From: Anaerolineaceae bacterium
GTDB taxonomy: Bacteria; Chloroflexota; Anaerolineae; JAAYZQ01
NCBI GenBank assembly: GCA_012514775.1
Contig: JAAYZQ010000130.1
Span: forward strand, 1 to 40,125
DNA length: 40,125 nt
Direction: 5' to 3'
Of this stretch, positions 1 to 7,950 are shown one piece after another. The notes under the pieces were generated by a model. It saw only the letters and a program-made list of their open reading frames with translations, searched no databases and was not told the DNA's origin. Made by a program: the position numbers and the translations under genes. The number at the start of each line of letters is the position of its first letter. Position 1 is the stretch's first letter.

Positions 1-22
1 CAGGAGAGGAAAGGAGAATATC

Positions 23-526
23 ATGGCGAGCTTTCTGAACAAGTTAAAGAGTGGAGCGGACAAGGCAGCCTTCGAGGCGGATCGCCTGGTGCGCGTGAAC
101 CAGGCGCAGGCCGCCGCCAGGACGGCGCAGCGCGAGCTGGAGGCCGAAATGACGGCCCTGGGCCGGGAGGCATTGGCCCTTTACGATGGCGGCGTGCTGG
201 TCCAACCCGAGCTGTTGGCCATCTGCGAGAAGATCCACGGGATGCGGCAGCACGTGTCGGCGATGGAGGCCGAGGTGGAGCGGATCCGCCAGGAAAAGCC
301 GCCCGAGTCGTCCGCGCCGGCCGAGGACGAGGCAGCAGCCGAGATGCCGGAACCGGTCCGGCCGCCGGCGCCAACACCGCAGGTGCCACCCACGGCCACG
401 ACGGCACCGGGACCGCAGCCGGCCGCGCCGGCGCCCCAGGGCCGCCCGTGCCCCAACTGCGGCCACCCTTTGCGGCCCGGTGTCCGGTTCTGCCCCGAGT
501 GTGGCACCCGGGTCGAGGACGAATAG
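23..526 (+). CDS. Coiled-coil protein with C-terminal zinc ribbon
   Basis: This 167-residue protein has three visible parts. Residues 1-95 are helical and probably coiled coil, with a regular heptad-like pattern. A proline/alanine-rich linker follows at about 95-140. The C-terminus is a zinc ribbon with two CxxC knuckles (CPNC, then CPEC). Zinc ribbons of this type usually bind one zinc ion and mediate protein or nucleic-acid contacts; no enzyme motif is visible. There is no signal peptide or membrane segment, so it should be cytoplasmic. The ATG at 23 follows a good ribosome binding site (AAGGAG, about 11-16). Its promoter lies outside the window. The exact role is unknown. Confidence 0.85.
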   Translation: MASFLNKLKSGADKAAFEADRLVRVNQAQAAARTAQRELEAEMTALGREALALYDGGVLVQPELLAICEKIHGMRQHVSAMEAEVERIRQEKPPESSAPAEDEAAAEMPEPVRPPAPTPQVPPTATTAPGPQPAAPAPQGRPCPNCGHPLRPGVRFCPECGTRVEDE

Positions 527-529
527 CCG

Positions 530-577
530 CCAGGCCGGCCCGCCCTGACAGGGGCAGCCGCCCGTGGCCCGGCCTGG
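530..577. terminator. Intergenic hairpin, possible terminator
   Basis: Two perfect 9-base arms (CCAGGCCGG at 530-538 and CCGGCCTGG at 569-577) flank a loop that itself contains a short GCCC/GGGC stem. The structure starts just after the stop codon of the zinc-ribbon gene and ends just before the next promoter. No T-run follows, so intrinsic termination is not proven. Confidence 0.35.
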
Positions 578-581
578 GACC

Positions 582-610
582 TTGTGCCGGGCGGGGATCG
601 GTGCTATAAT
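582..610 (+). promoter_or_regulatory. Sigma-70-type promoter with extended -10
   Basis: TTGTGC (582-587), a 17-nt spacer and TATAAT (605-610), with TG one base upstream of the -10 box (extended -10). Transcription should start near 617, giving a leader of about 45 nt before the ATG at 662. It drives the DUF4097 gene and probably the HAD and oxidoreductase genes behind it. Confidence 0.7.
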
Positions 611-661
611 CGGCTGTAACAGTGTGAATCGCCTGCCTCGGGATGGGAAAGGGAGAGTGAG

Positions 662-1618
662 ATGGAGCCGAGAAACAGGAACGTGGTCATTGTCGTCGTG
701 GCCCTCGTCGTCCTCCTGTGTTTGTGCCTGGCCGTGGCCGCCGTCCTGGCCCTGAGCAGCTTTATCATCTCGGACGCTCGGACCTTCGGGCCGGGCACCT
801 CGATGAGTGCTGAAGAAAGCCGCACCATTCCCGTGGAGCCGGGCGCATCCCTGGCGGTGGACAATTTTGCCGGCAGTGTGACGGTGAGGGCCGGCGGTGA
901 AGGGCAGTTCCAGGTCCGCGCGGTGCGCAGGGCGGCGACCAGCGCCAGCCGCAACCGTATCCAGGTCCAGTTCCAGGAGACTGCCGGCGGGTTGCATATC
1001 CGCACCGTGAGGCCGGCGGGCGTCCTCAATGCCCGCGTTGACCTCGAGATCCAGGTGCCGCCGGGCACGCCGGTGGAGGTGGAGACCGGGGCGGGCAACC
1101 TGGAGGTGCGCGGCGTGACGGAGGGAGTGCGGGCCGAGACCGGATCGGGCAACGTACAGGTGCAGGGGCTGGCGGGCGACGTCGATCTTGGCAGTGGTTC
1201 CGGCAGTGTGGAACTGCGGGACGTTGTGGGCGACGTCGCCGTCGAGACGGGCTCGGGCAACGTGACCTTGCGGGGCATCGACGGAGACCTGACGGCGCAC
1301 ACCAGTACGGGCAGCATCCTGGTGGAGGGAGCCACCGGCCAGGTACGCCTCGACACGGGCAGCGGCAGCGTGGAGTACAGGGGGACGCCCGCCGGTGACT
1401 GCCGGTTCGAAACGGGCAGCGGCAGCATCGTGCTCTACCTGCCCGCCGACCTGGATGCCCGCGTGGACCTCCAGACCGGCTCGGGCAGCATCGATGTCCA
1501 GTTCCCTGTCGAGGGCGAGACGCGGCGCGGGCGGGTGCAAGGGGTCATTGGCAGCGGCGAGGAGGCCACCATCCGGGCCCAGACCGGCTCGGGCAGCATC
1601 GACGTCTTTCAGGACTGA
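662..1618 (+). CDS. Membrane-anchored DUF4097-type beta-repeat protein
   Basis: This 318-residue protein has a single membrane segment at about residues 8-35, with a short positive N-terminus, so the rest is probably outside the membrane. From about residue 130 onward it consists of roughly 20-residue repeats built on the core GSGS/GSGN followed by a beta strand (V/I-x-V/L), at least eight copies. This is the pattern of DUF4097, a right-handed beta-helix family often described as putative adhesin or auto-transporter-like; the biochemical function is not known. The ATG at 662 follows GGGAGAG. The gene starts an apparent three-gene run with the HAD and oxidoreductase genes, although no shared function is obvious. 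Confidence 0.85.
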   Translation: MEPRNRNVVIVVVALVVLLCLCLAVAAVLALSSFIISDARTFGPGTSMSAEESRTIPVEPGASLAVDNFAGSVTVRAGGEGQFQVRAVRRAATSASRNRIQVQFQETAGGLHIRTVRPAGVLNARVDLEIQVPPGTPVEVETGAGNLEVRGVTEGVRAETGSGNVQVQGLAGDVDLGSGSGSVELRDVVGDVAVETGSGNVTLRGIDGDLTAHTSTGSILVEGATGQVRLDTGSGSVEYRGTPAGDCRFETGSGSIVLYLPADLDARVDLQTGSGSIDVQFPVEGETRRGRVQGVIGSGEEATIRAQTGSGSIDVFQD

Positions 1619-1623
1619 GGACG

Positions 1624-1644
1624 CGCGGCGCGCGATGCGCCGCG
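1624..1644 (+). promoter_or_regulatory. Intercistronic GC hairpin before the HAD gene
   Basis: A perfect 8-bp stem (CGCGGCGC at 1624-1631, GCGCCGCG at 1637-1644) with a 5-nt loop sits between the stop of the DUF4097 gene and the ribosome binding site (GAGGGG, from 1644) of the HAD gene. It touches the first base of that site, so it could tune translation or processing between the two cistrons. No T-run follows, so it is unlikely to be a terminator. Confidence 0.4.
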
Positions 1645-1656
1645 AGGGGTGATGTC

Positions 1657-2337
1657 GTGGCCTGGCAGGGCATCGTCTTTGACCTGAACGGGGTACTGCT
1701 GTGGGACGGCGCGCTGCAGGAGGAGGCGTGGGCGCGGTTCTCGGCCGCCGTCCGCGGCCGGGCCCTGTCGCCCGAGGAGATGGCCGTCCACGTCCACGGC
1801 CGCAACAACCGCTACACCCTCGAGTATCTTCTCTCTCGCCCCCTGTCGGGGGACGAAATCGAGCGGCTGTCGGAGGAAAAGGAAGAGCACTACCGCCGGC
1901 TCTGCCTGGCCCAGGGGCGGGCAGGGTTTCGCCTCTCGCCGGGCGCCGCCTCGTTGCTCGACTGGCTGGCGGCACACGGCGTTCCGCGGGCCATCGCCAC
2001 GGCCTCGGGCCGGGTGAACGTCGACTTTTTTCGGGAGCACCTGGGCCTGGATCGCTGGTTTGACCATGCCCTGGTCTACGACGACGGCACCCTGCCGGGC
2101 AAGCCGGCGCCTGACCTCTACTTGCGCGCCGCAGGGGCGCTGGGCCTGGCGCCGGCCGGCTGCGTGGTCGTCGAAGATTCGGTGTCGGGCCTGGAGGCCG
2201 CCCGGGCGGCCGGCGCCGGCCTGGTCGTCGCCCTGGGTCCGCCCGGCAAGCACGCCGCCCTGGCCGCGCTGCCGGGTGTTTCCCTGGTCATCGAATCTCT
2301 GGCCGACCTGCCTGCCCGCGAGCTGTTTGCACCGTAG
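1657..2337 (+). CDS. HAD-superfamily hydrolase, beta-phosphoglucomutase-like
   Basis: This 226-residue cytoplasmic protein has the HAD motifs in order. Motif I is FDLNGVL (nucleophile Asp9), motif II is the Ser/Thr region IATASG, motif III is the Lys in PGKPAPD, and motif IV is VVEDS. A helical cap domain lies between motifs I and II (C1 cap, as in phosphoglycolate phosphatases and beta-phosphoglucomutases), and the KPAPD and EDSxxG motifs are typical of that subfamily. The second acidic residue of motif I, normally Asp and the general acid/base, is Asn11 here. The start is GTG at 1657 with GAGGGG upstream. The substrate is probably a phosphorylated sugar or similar small molecule; it cannot be read from sequence. 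Confidence 0.85.
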   Translation: MAWQGIVFDLNGVLLWDGALQEEAWARFSAAVRGRALSPEEMAVHVHGRNNRYTLEYLLSRPLSGDEIERLSEEKEEHYRRLCLAQGRAGFRLSPGAASLLDWLAAHGVPRAIATASGRVNVDFFREHLGLDRWFDHALVYDDGTLPGKPAPDLYLRAAGALGLAPAGCVVVEDSVSGLEAARAAGAGLVVALGPPGKHAALAALPGVSLVIESLADLPARELFAP

Positions 2338-2388
2338 GCGCGGGCACCTGACGGGGCTTTGCGCCTGGCACTCGAAAGGAGTTTGCCC

Positions 2389-3375
2389 ATGAACGTTCGA
2401 TGGGGGGTTCTGAGCACGGCCAAGATCGGCGTGGAGAAGGTGATCCCCGCCATGCAAAAGGGCCGCTATTCCCGCGTGGAGGCCATCGCCTCGCGGGACC
2501 TGGCGCAGGCCAGGCAGGTGGCCGATAAGCTGGGCATTGCCCGGGCCTATGGCTCGTACGAGGAGCTGCTGGCCGACGCGGAGGTAGACGCCGTCTACAT
2601 CCCGCTGCCCAACCACCTGCACGTGCCCTGGTCGCTGAAGGCGCTGGCGGCGGGCAAGCACGTCTTGTGCGAGAAGCCCATCGGCCTGAGCGCCGCGGAG
2701 GCCGAGGAGGTGCTGGAGGCCGCGCGACGGGCACCCGAGCTGAAGGTCATGGAGGCCTTCATGTACCGCCTGCATCCCCAGTGGCAGCGGACCAGGCAGC
2801 TCGTGCAGGAGGGCGCGATCGGAGAGCTGCGCTCCATCGACTCGGTGTTCGCCTACTATAACGTCGATCCGAACAACATTCGCAACCGGGCAGAGGCGGG
2901 CGGGGGCGCCCTCATGGACATCGGTTGCTACTGCATCTCGCTGGCGCGCTGGTTGTTCGACGGCGAGCCCGAACGGGTGGTGGGCCTCATGGAGATCGAT
3001 CCGCAGTTCCAGGTGGATCGCCTCACCACGGGCATCCTGGACTTTGGCGGCCGCTCCTCGGCCTTCACGTGCGCCACGCAGTTGGGCTATTACCAGCGCG
3101 TTCAGGTCATGGGCACGGAGGGGCGGATCGAGCTCGAGATCCCGTTCAACCCCTCACCGGACAGGCCCACGCGGATCTGGCACCAGCGAGAGGGCGGGGT
3201 GCAAGAGATCGTCTTTGACCCGGTGGACCACTATACTCTCCAGGGCGACGCCTTTTCCCTGGCGGTCCTGGAGGACCGGCCGGTGCCGACACCTCTGGCA
3301 GACGCTGTGGCCAACATGGAAGCCATCGAGGCCGTCATGCGCAGCGCCCGCCGCAACGGCTGGGCGCAGATGTGA
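2389..3375 (+). CDS. Gfo/Idh/MocA family NAD(P)-dependent oxidoreductase
   Basis: This 328-residue protein opens with a Rossmann beta strand and nucleotide-binding turn (GVLSTAKIG). It carries the family's EKP motif (CEKPIGL, about residue 96), whose lysine is catalytic, and the DIGCYCI segment near the active site (D-x-G-x-Y). Family members oxidise or reduce sugar, inositol or dihydrodiol substrates with NAD(P). The best family resemblance is to sugar and trans-dihydrodiol dehydrogenases; the actual substrate is unknown. I chose the ATG at 2389 because GAAAGGAG lies 8 nt upstream, rather than an in-frame TTG 30 nt earlier. It follows the HAD gene closely, so the two may share a carbohydrate-related role. 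Confidence 0.9.
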   Translation: MNVRWGVLSTAKIGVEKVIPAMQKGRYSRVEAIASRDLAQARQVADKLGIARAYGSYEELLADAEVDAVYIPLPNHLHVPWSLKALAAGKHVLCEKPIGLSAAEAEEVLEAARRAPELKVMEAFMYRLHPQWQRTRQLVQEGAIGELRSIDSVFAYYNVDPNNIRNRAEAGGGALMDIGCYCISLARWLFDGEPERVVGLMEIDPQFQVDRLTTGILDFGGRSSAFTCATQLGYYQRVQVMGTEGRIELEIPFNPSPDRPTRIWHQREGGVQEIVFDPVDHYTLQGDAFSLAVLEDRPVPTPLADAVANMEAIEAVMRSARRNGWAQM

Positions 3376-3395
3376 CCTCTCCCCCGGCCCCTCCT

Positions 3396-3526
3396 CCCGA
3401 CACCGTCCGCCGTTCCCGACGCCGGGCCACACCTGCACTGCGCGCAGGTGCAAGTGTCGGGACGGTGCGGGACGGGTGCCTGCGAGGGGAGGGGAGTTGC
3501 TCCCCCTTCCCGTGCCGGGAAGGGGG
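3396..3526. repeat. REP-like cluster of GC hairpins between convergent genes
   Basis: This non-coding stretch holds three nested or adjacent inverted repeats. CCCGACAC (3396-3403) pairs with GTGTCGGG (3454-3461). CACCTGC (3430-3436) pairs with GCAGGTG (3444-3450) around a 7-nt loop. A perfect 10-bp stem, CCCCCTTCCC (3502-3511) and GGGAAGGGGG (3517-3526), has a 5-nt loop. It sits between converging genes and may terminate transcription from both sides. Its sequence resembles the dispersed intergenic palindromes common in Chloroflexi and cyanobacteria; that resemblance is from memory. Confidence 0.55.
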
Positions 3527-3543
3527 CTGGGGGGTTAGGTGTG

Positions 3544-4305
3544 TTACAGCAGGCCCTTGATGACCTGCCGCAGTGCCTGGAGCGCAGGGGGCACGTGCTC
3601 TTTCAGCCACGCGAATGATGCTTTGTAGGCGTCTACCGCCACCGGGAAGGTGGACTTCACGTATGCCAGGAACTCGGCATAGCGGCCGGTGACGACTGTG
3701 ATGCTGAGCAACACGAACAGAAAGTTCAGGAAAAGGGTTGTGACGAAGGAGACTATGAGTCCCAAATCGCGGATGTCGGGCTGAGGGGCACGGAACTCTT
3801 TGAGCATGCACAGGATGTGGAGCATCAGCGTCAAGCCGATGAGCAGATCGAGGGCCGCTGCCAGAAATCCCGGGAAGGGCATCTCCAGCAGGGCGAAGGC
3901 CAGGGCGGCCAGTGCCTTGAGTAGGAGAAAGGGAATCGTGAGCAGAGGAAAGTAATAAGGCGCCAAGGACAGCAAGGGGTCAAACAAGAACATGAGCCAC
4001 CGGTTGGCGCTGACCCATCCGGTTCGTCCTGCGGGAGGTCTAATCTCCATGCTGTCCGGCCAGCGGAAGGTGAAAAGAAAGAATACGACGGCGTGCTCCA
4101 GCTCGTGCAACAGTAACTGAAGGAATCCCAACCTCTCACGCAGGAGCAGGAGGCAAATTAGCAAAGACAGAAAGGCGCCGGCGAGGAACCACTGGGTCGC
4201 GTCGAAAGAGAACACCGCCTTGAGGAACTGGACCCCTTCGCGTCCAAAGGTCCAGAACAACGGTGCCAGCAGAAGAAGAACAACAAAGTACAGGAGCTTG
4301 CGCAT
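3544..4305 (-). CDS. Polytopic membrane protein with HELEH zinc-protease motif
   Basis: This 253-residue protein has about five to six hydrophobic segments. An HExxH motif (His67-Glu-Leu-Glu-His71) lies at the edge of one of them, just after a short charged RER loop. HExxH within or next to a membrane helix is the signature of intramembrane zinc metalloproteases such as the M50/site-2 protease clan, in which the two histidines bind zinc and the glutamate activates water. I do not see the NPDG/LDG third-ligand motif of classical site-2 proteases, so it may be an M50-like outgroup. The C-terminal 40 residues are amphipathic. It is transcribed alone, convergent with the oxidoreductase gene, from a strong upstream promoter with a long leader. 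The substrate is unknown. Confidence 0.65.
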   Translation of the reverse strand: MRKLLYFVVLLLLAPLFWTFGREGVQFLKAVFSFDATQWFLAGAFLSLLICLLLLRERLGFLQLLLHELEHAVVFFLFTFRWPDSMEIRPPAGRTGWVSANRWLMFLFDPLLSLAPYYFPLLTIPFLLLKALAALAFALLEMPFPGFLAAALDLLIGLTLMLHILCMLKEFRAPQPDIRDLGLIVSFVTTLFLNFLFVLLSITVVTGRYAEFLAYVKSTFPVAVDAYKASFAWLKEHVPPALQALRQVIKGLL

Positions 4306-4491
4306 CGCTCACGACAATCGTCGCCGCCCATGGCGACTCGATAGGCACAGCCCGGAGCCAGAGCAGACATTCAAGAGAGGCGCGGAGGAGAGCCTGGCGG
4401 GTCCTACCTCCGGCTTCCGGGTAACCGGAACCCTGCTGCCAGACGCATGGGTCGTCGTCCTACTGCTTGTCAGGTAACGAGCAGTGCGTGG
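4306..4491 (-). promoter_or_regulatory. Long 5' leader of the HELEH protease gene
   Basis: About 186 nt separate the predicted transcription start (near 4492) from the ATG at 4305. The leader contains a 6-bp stem closed by a four-base loop (TTCCGG at 4415-4420, CCGGAA at 4425-4430). Near the start codon it has a second stem (GTCGCC with GGCGAC, about 4320-4337). I see no convincing ribosome binding site. I do not recognise a known riboswitch or T-box. The rest of the 4306-4668 gap holds no gene that I can support. Confidence 0.3.
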
Positions 4492-4498
4492 CGGAAGG

Positions 4499-4527
4499 AT
4501 GATAGCGCGATTTGGGGAATTTGTCAA
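4499..4527 (-). promoter_or_regulatory. Strong sigma-70-type promoter (minus strand)
   Basis: Read on the minus strand: TTGACA (4522-4527), a 17-nt spacer and TATCAT (4499-4504). The -35 box is perfect and the -10 box matches in five of six positions. It points towards the HELEH protease gene, with a start near 4492. Confidence 0.65.
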
Positions 4528-4668
4528 GTGACATATACGAGATGTAGAGGAGCAGTTAGTGTAAAGTACTATATATTGTGCCTGTTTGGGCGAGGAACGG
4601 CCTGGGCTAGGGCAAGGACGACACGGGGAGGGTGATTGGGCTGGCTGTCCCACCGAGTGTGCTCCGGC

Positions 4669-4697
4669 TTGCCCAATTCGAGAGCCGATGGTATAAT
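4669..4697 (+). promoter_or_regulatory. Sigma-70-type promoter for the kinase/regulator pair
   Basis: TTGCCC (4669-4674), a 17-nt spacer and a perfect TATAAT (4692-4697). The start should be near 4704, leaving a 31-nt leader with GGAGAG 8 nt before the ATG at 4735. This rules out longer in-frame starts upstream of 4704. Confidence 0.75.
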
Positions 4698-4734
4698 CGC
4701 CCTATTGCAGCTTCCTCACTGGAGAGATGGCACG

Positions 4735-7092
4735 ATGCAGGAACCCGCTGCGGCCAGCTACGCTGACGGCGATTGGCAGGCGGCATTCGACGCTGTTGGC
4801 AACGGTATCATGATCCTGGACGCCAACCTGAATGTGCTGCGCGCGAACTGCACGCTCGCTACGTGGTTGGGTACGTCGCTGGAGGCACTGACGGGCCGGC
4901 CTTGTTTCGAACTGATCCATAAGACGGATGCACCCCCCGAAGGATGTCCCGCCTTCTATGCCCTGCGCAGTCACCACGAGGAGCACGTCGAGCAAGAGAT
5001 CTCCTCAATGTGCGGGTTCTACCGCTGTTCCGCCTATCCCCTGATCGAAGACGGCGCTGTGAAGCGCATCGTGGCGGTAATCAACGACGTGACCGAGCGC
5101 AAGCGCGTCGACGGCGAGCTGCGCCTGCAGACCGAGTACCTGGCCGTTTTGCACGAAACGGCCCTGGGCCTCATCGCCCGGCGAGATCTGCCGGCTCTGC
5201 TGACGACCATCGTGGAGCGGGCCGCAGCCTTGCTGGGCGCGCCCCACGGGTTTCTCTACCTGCTGGAGCCGGGAGGAGGCGAGATGGAGCTCCAGGTGGG
5301 GCTGGGTGCCTATGCCGCTCACCGGGGCCGCCGGCTGCGCCGCGGGCAGGGCCTGGCAGGGCACGTGTGGCAGACGGGGCGCTCGTTAGTGGCAGCCAGC
5401 GACGGCGACGATTTGGCCCGCGATGCGCCGGGCGGGTCAGCGCGCCGATCGCGGGTGGCGGTGCCCCTCCTGGCCCAGGGCCAGGTGGCAGGCGTGCTCG
5501 GCGTGGCCGCCGAGGTGGAAAAGGGCGGCTTCCACTTTGACGAGATTGCCCTCCTGAGCCGCTTCGCGGAGCTGGCGTCCATCGCCGTGGACAATGCCCG
5601 CCTGTACGAGGCGGTGCAGCGCGAGCTGGCCGAGCGCCGCCAGGCGGAGGAATCGCTGCGGCGCAGCGAGGCCGCCTTCCGCTTGCTCTTCGAGCAGGCG
5701 CCCATCGGCATGGCCATCACGAACCTGGAGGGGCGCTACCTGCGCGTGAACGAAGCCCTCCGGAAAACCCTCGGCTACAGCCCCGAAGAGCTGGCGAATA
5801 TGTCGTTCATGGACGTAACCCTGCCCCAGGACCTGCCCTTGAACCTGGAGCTGCGCCAGAAGACACTGCGCGGCGAGATCCCGGGCTTTCGCCTGGAAAA
5901 GCGGTTCCTGACAAGGTCGGGCGAGCTGGTCTATGCCATCCTGCAGGTTGGCCTGGCGCGCGATGCCCAGGGCGAGCCGCTGCACTTTATCGGGCAGGTG
6001 GTGGACATCAGCGAGGGCAAGGCCGCCGAGGTAGCGCTGCGCCGCTCGGAGGCGCGCTATCGGACCCTCTTTGAGAGCGCCGGCGACGCCATCCTGATCT
6101 ATAACCTGAACGGGCGCCTCCTGGCCGCCAACCGCCTGGCCTGCGATCGCCTGGGCTACGAGCTGAAGGAGCTGCTGCAGATGGCGCCGGGGGACCTCGA
6201 ATCGCCGCCCTACGCCGGTTGGTTCCAGGAGAGGATGGAGGAGCTGCGCCAGCACGGACATCACTTTTTCGAGACGGTCCACCTCCGTTCCGACGGAACG
6301 CCGATACCCACCGAGCTGAGCAGCCGGCTGATCGAGTACGAGGGCGACATGGCTGTGCTGGCCATCGCTCGCGACGTGACCGAGCGGCGGCAGATGGAGC
6401 AGAGGCTGCTGCACACCGAGCGACTGGCGGCCATGGGCCAGTTGGCCGCCGCCCTGGCCCACGAGATCAACAATCCCCTGCAATCCATCGGCAGCAGCAT
6501 CGAGCTGGTGCTCGACTATCCCCTGAGCCCGGGGGAACAGCAGGAGTACCTGGAGGCGGTCCGCCAGGAGGTGCGGCGCCTGATGGACGTCACCGGCCGG
6601 GTCCTCGACTTTGCCCGTCCGCCGCGCTCCGAGCGGCAGCCGGTGTCGGCCGCCGACGTGGTCCGCTATGCCCTGGCCCTGGCCGACAAGCAGCTCGAAC
6701 AGAGCCACATTGACATTCAACTCGACCTGCCCGAGGGGCTGCCCCTCGTTCAGGCCTCCCACGGCGAGGTGGCGCAGGTCTTTCTCAACCTGATCATCAA
6801 CGCCATCGAGGCCATGCCGGACGGCGGGCAGTTGCGCATCGCCGCCCGAGGGGCGGGCAACACCGTGGAGATCGAGTTCGCCGACACGGGCGCGGGGCTC
6901 TCTGCCGCGGCGCTGGCGACGCTGTTCCAGCCGTTCCATACCACCAAGGAGTATGGCACGGGACTGGGATTGGCGGTCAGCTACAACATCATCCAGCAGC
7001 AGGGAGGCAGTATTTCGGCTGCCAACTGCCCGGCGGGGGGCGCCGTCTTTACCGTCTCGCTGCCGCTGGCACCCGCGGAGGAGGCCATTTGA
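4735..7092 (+). CDS. PAS-GAF-PAS-PAS sensor histidine kinase
   Basis: This is a 785-residue kinase with no membrane segment, so it should be cytoplasmic. Domains in order are PAS (about 12-125), GAF (about 145-295), PAS (about 310-430), PAS (about 435-555), a HisKA dimerisation domain with the phospho-acceptor His576 in ALAHEINNP, and a HATPase_c domain. The last shows the N box (NLIINAIEAM), DTGAGLS and TGLGLAVS. The first PAS is cysteine-rich (PCF, GCPAF, MCGFYRC), a variant that often binds a cofactor or senses redox, which is only a possibility here. The start follows the promoter and GGAGAG at 4721. Its TGA overlaps the ATG of the response regulator, so the two are translationally coupled and form a cognate pair. 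Confidence 0.92.
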   Translation: MQEPAAASYADGDWQAAFDAVGNGIMILDANLNVLRANCTLATWLGTSLEALTGRPCFELIHKTDAPPEGCPAFYALRSHHEEHVEQEISSMCGFYRCSAYPLIEDGAVKRIVAVINDVTERKRVDGELRLQTEYLAVLHETALGLIARRDLPALLTTIVERAAALLGAPHGFLYLLEPGGGEMELQVGLGAYAAHRGRRLRRGQGLAGHVWQTGRSLVAASDGDDLARDAPGGSARRSRVAVPLLAQGQVAGVLGVAAEVEKGGFHFDEIALLSRFAELASIAVDNARLYEAVQRELAERRQAEESLRRSEAAFRLLFEQAPIGMAITNLEGRYLRVNEALRKTLGYSPEELANMSFMDVTLPQDLPLNLELRQKTLRGEIPGFRLEKRFLTRSGELVYAILQVGLARDAQGEPLHFIGQVVDISEGKAAEVALRRSEARYRTLFESAGDAILIYNLNGRLLAANRLACDRLGYELKELLQMAPGDLESPPYAGWFQERMEELRQHGHHFFETVHLRSDGTPIPTELSSRLIEYEGDMAVLAIARDVTERRQMEQRLLHTERLAAMGQLAAALAHEINNPLQSIGSSIELVLDYPLSPGEQQEYLEAVRQEVRRLMDVTGRVLDFARPPRSERQPVSAADVVRYALALADKQLEQSHIDIQLDLPEGLPLVQASHGEVAQVFLNLIINAIEAMPDGGQLRIAARGAGNTVEIEFADTGAGLSAAALATLFQPFHTTKEYGTGLGLAVSYNIIQQQGGSISAANCPAGGAVFTVSLPLAPAEEAI

Positions 7093-7940
7093 TGCCAAGG
7101 CCAGAGGCATTGCCCATCCCCAAGGCGCGCATCCTGGTGGTCGACGACGAGCCGACGACCAGGCGGGCGGTGGCCAGGGCGCTGGGCCTGAGTGGCTACG
7201 AGGCCGAGGCCGCTGCCTCGGGCGCGCAGGCCCTGGAGCTCCTCGCGGCCCGGCCCTACGATCTGATGCTCCTGGATCTCCGCATGCCGGGGATGGACGG
7301 CGTGGAGGTCATGGCCCGCGTCCAGGAGAGGCATCCCAACCTGCTGATCATTGTCTTCACGGCCCACGCCACGGTGCACAGCGCCGTTGAGGCCGTGCGG
7401 GCAGGTGCCGTGGACTATTTGCTCAAGCCCTCGACCATCCACGACATAGAGGCGGCCGTGGCCCGCGCCCTGGAGCGGCAGAGAGAGCGCCTGCGCCGGC
7501 AGCACCTCATCCAGGTCATGGCCGAGGCGCTGGCTGCCCTTCAAGCCGAGGATGCCCTGAAGTCCGGGGCGTCGCACCTGGCCGGCGAGCGCTTTTTGCG
7601 GAGCGGCCCCATTTCGTTCGATCGCGTCAAGCGGCTGGTGGTCGTGGCGGGTAGTGAGGGGATCGACGGCGAGGAAGAAGGTCGCAGCCTGGATGCGGAG
7701 CTGACCGAGTACGAGTCGGTGCTCCTCGCCTTTCTCATGGAGCGGCCCGATCGCCCCTTTTCCTGTCGACAACTGGCCCGGGCCCTGGGCTACGACGTGG
7801 ACGAGCGCGAGGCGCAGGACATCGTCCGGCCTCACATTTCGCGGCTGCGCAAAAAGGTCGAGTTCGACCCGGGGCGCCCTCGCTGGGTGCGAACTCTGCG
7901 CGGGCAGGGCTATCTCTTTTCGACTGCTCCGGCGCCCTGA
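7092..7940 (+). CDS. Response regulator with winged-helix DNA-binding output
   Basis: This 282-residue protein has an N-terminal receiver domain (VVDDEP acidic pocket, phospho-acceptor Asp62 in LLDLRMPG, conserved Lys in LLKPS). A helical linker covers about residues 125-165. The C-terminal OmpR/PhoB-type winged helix (about 195-280) shows the recognition-helix pattern HISRLRKKVE and the wing RTLRGQGYLF. The ATG overlaps the kinase stop by one base. It should be phosphorylated by that kinase and bind DNA; targets cannot be read. The receiver is closer to the NtrC-like type (GVEVMARV, TAHATV) than to classic OmpR receivers, and the linker is long. It ends 10 nt from the convergent end of the chemosensory operon. 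Confidence 0.9.
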   Translation: MPRPEALPIPKARILVVDDEPTTRRAVARALGLSGYEAEAAASGAQALELLAARPYDLMLLDLRMPGMDGVEVMARVQERHPNLLIIVFTAHATVHSAVEAVRAGAVDYLLKPSTIHDIEAAVARALERQRERLRRQHLIQVMAEALAALQAEDALKSGASHLAGERFLRSGPISFDRVKRLVVVAGSEGIDGEEEGRSLDAELTEYESVLLAFLMERPDRPFSCRQLARALGYDVDEREAQDIVRPHISRLRKKVEFDPGRPRWVRTLRGQGYLFSTAPAP

Positions 7941-7950
7941 CGCCGGGGCC

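Noticed and set aside
3372..3560. A short plus-strand open frame between the oxidoreductase and the HELEH protease genes
   Set aside because: It translates the GC hairpin element and has the composition of spurious peptides from such repeats.
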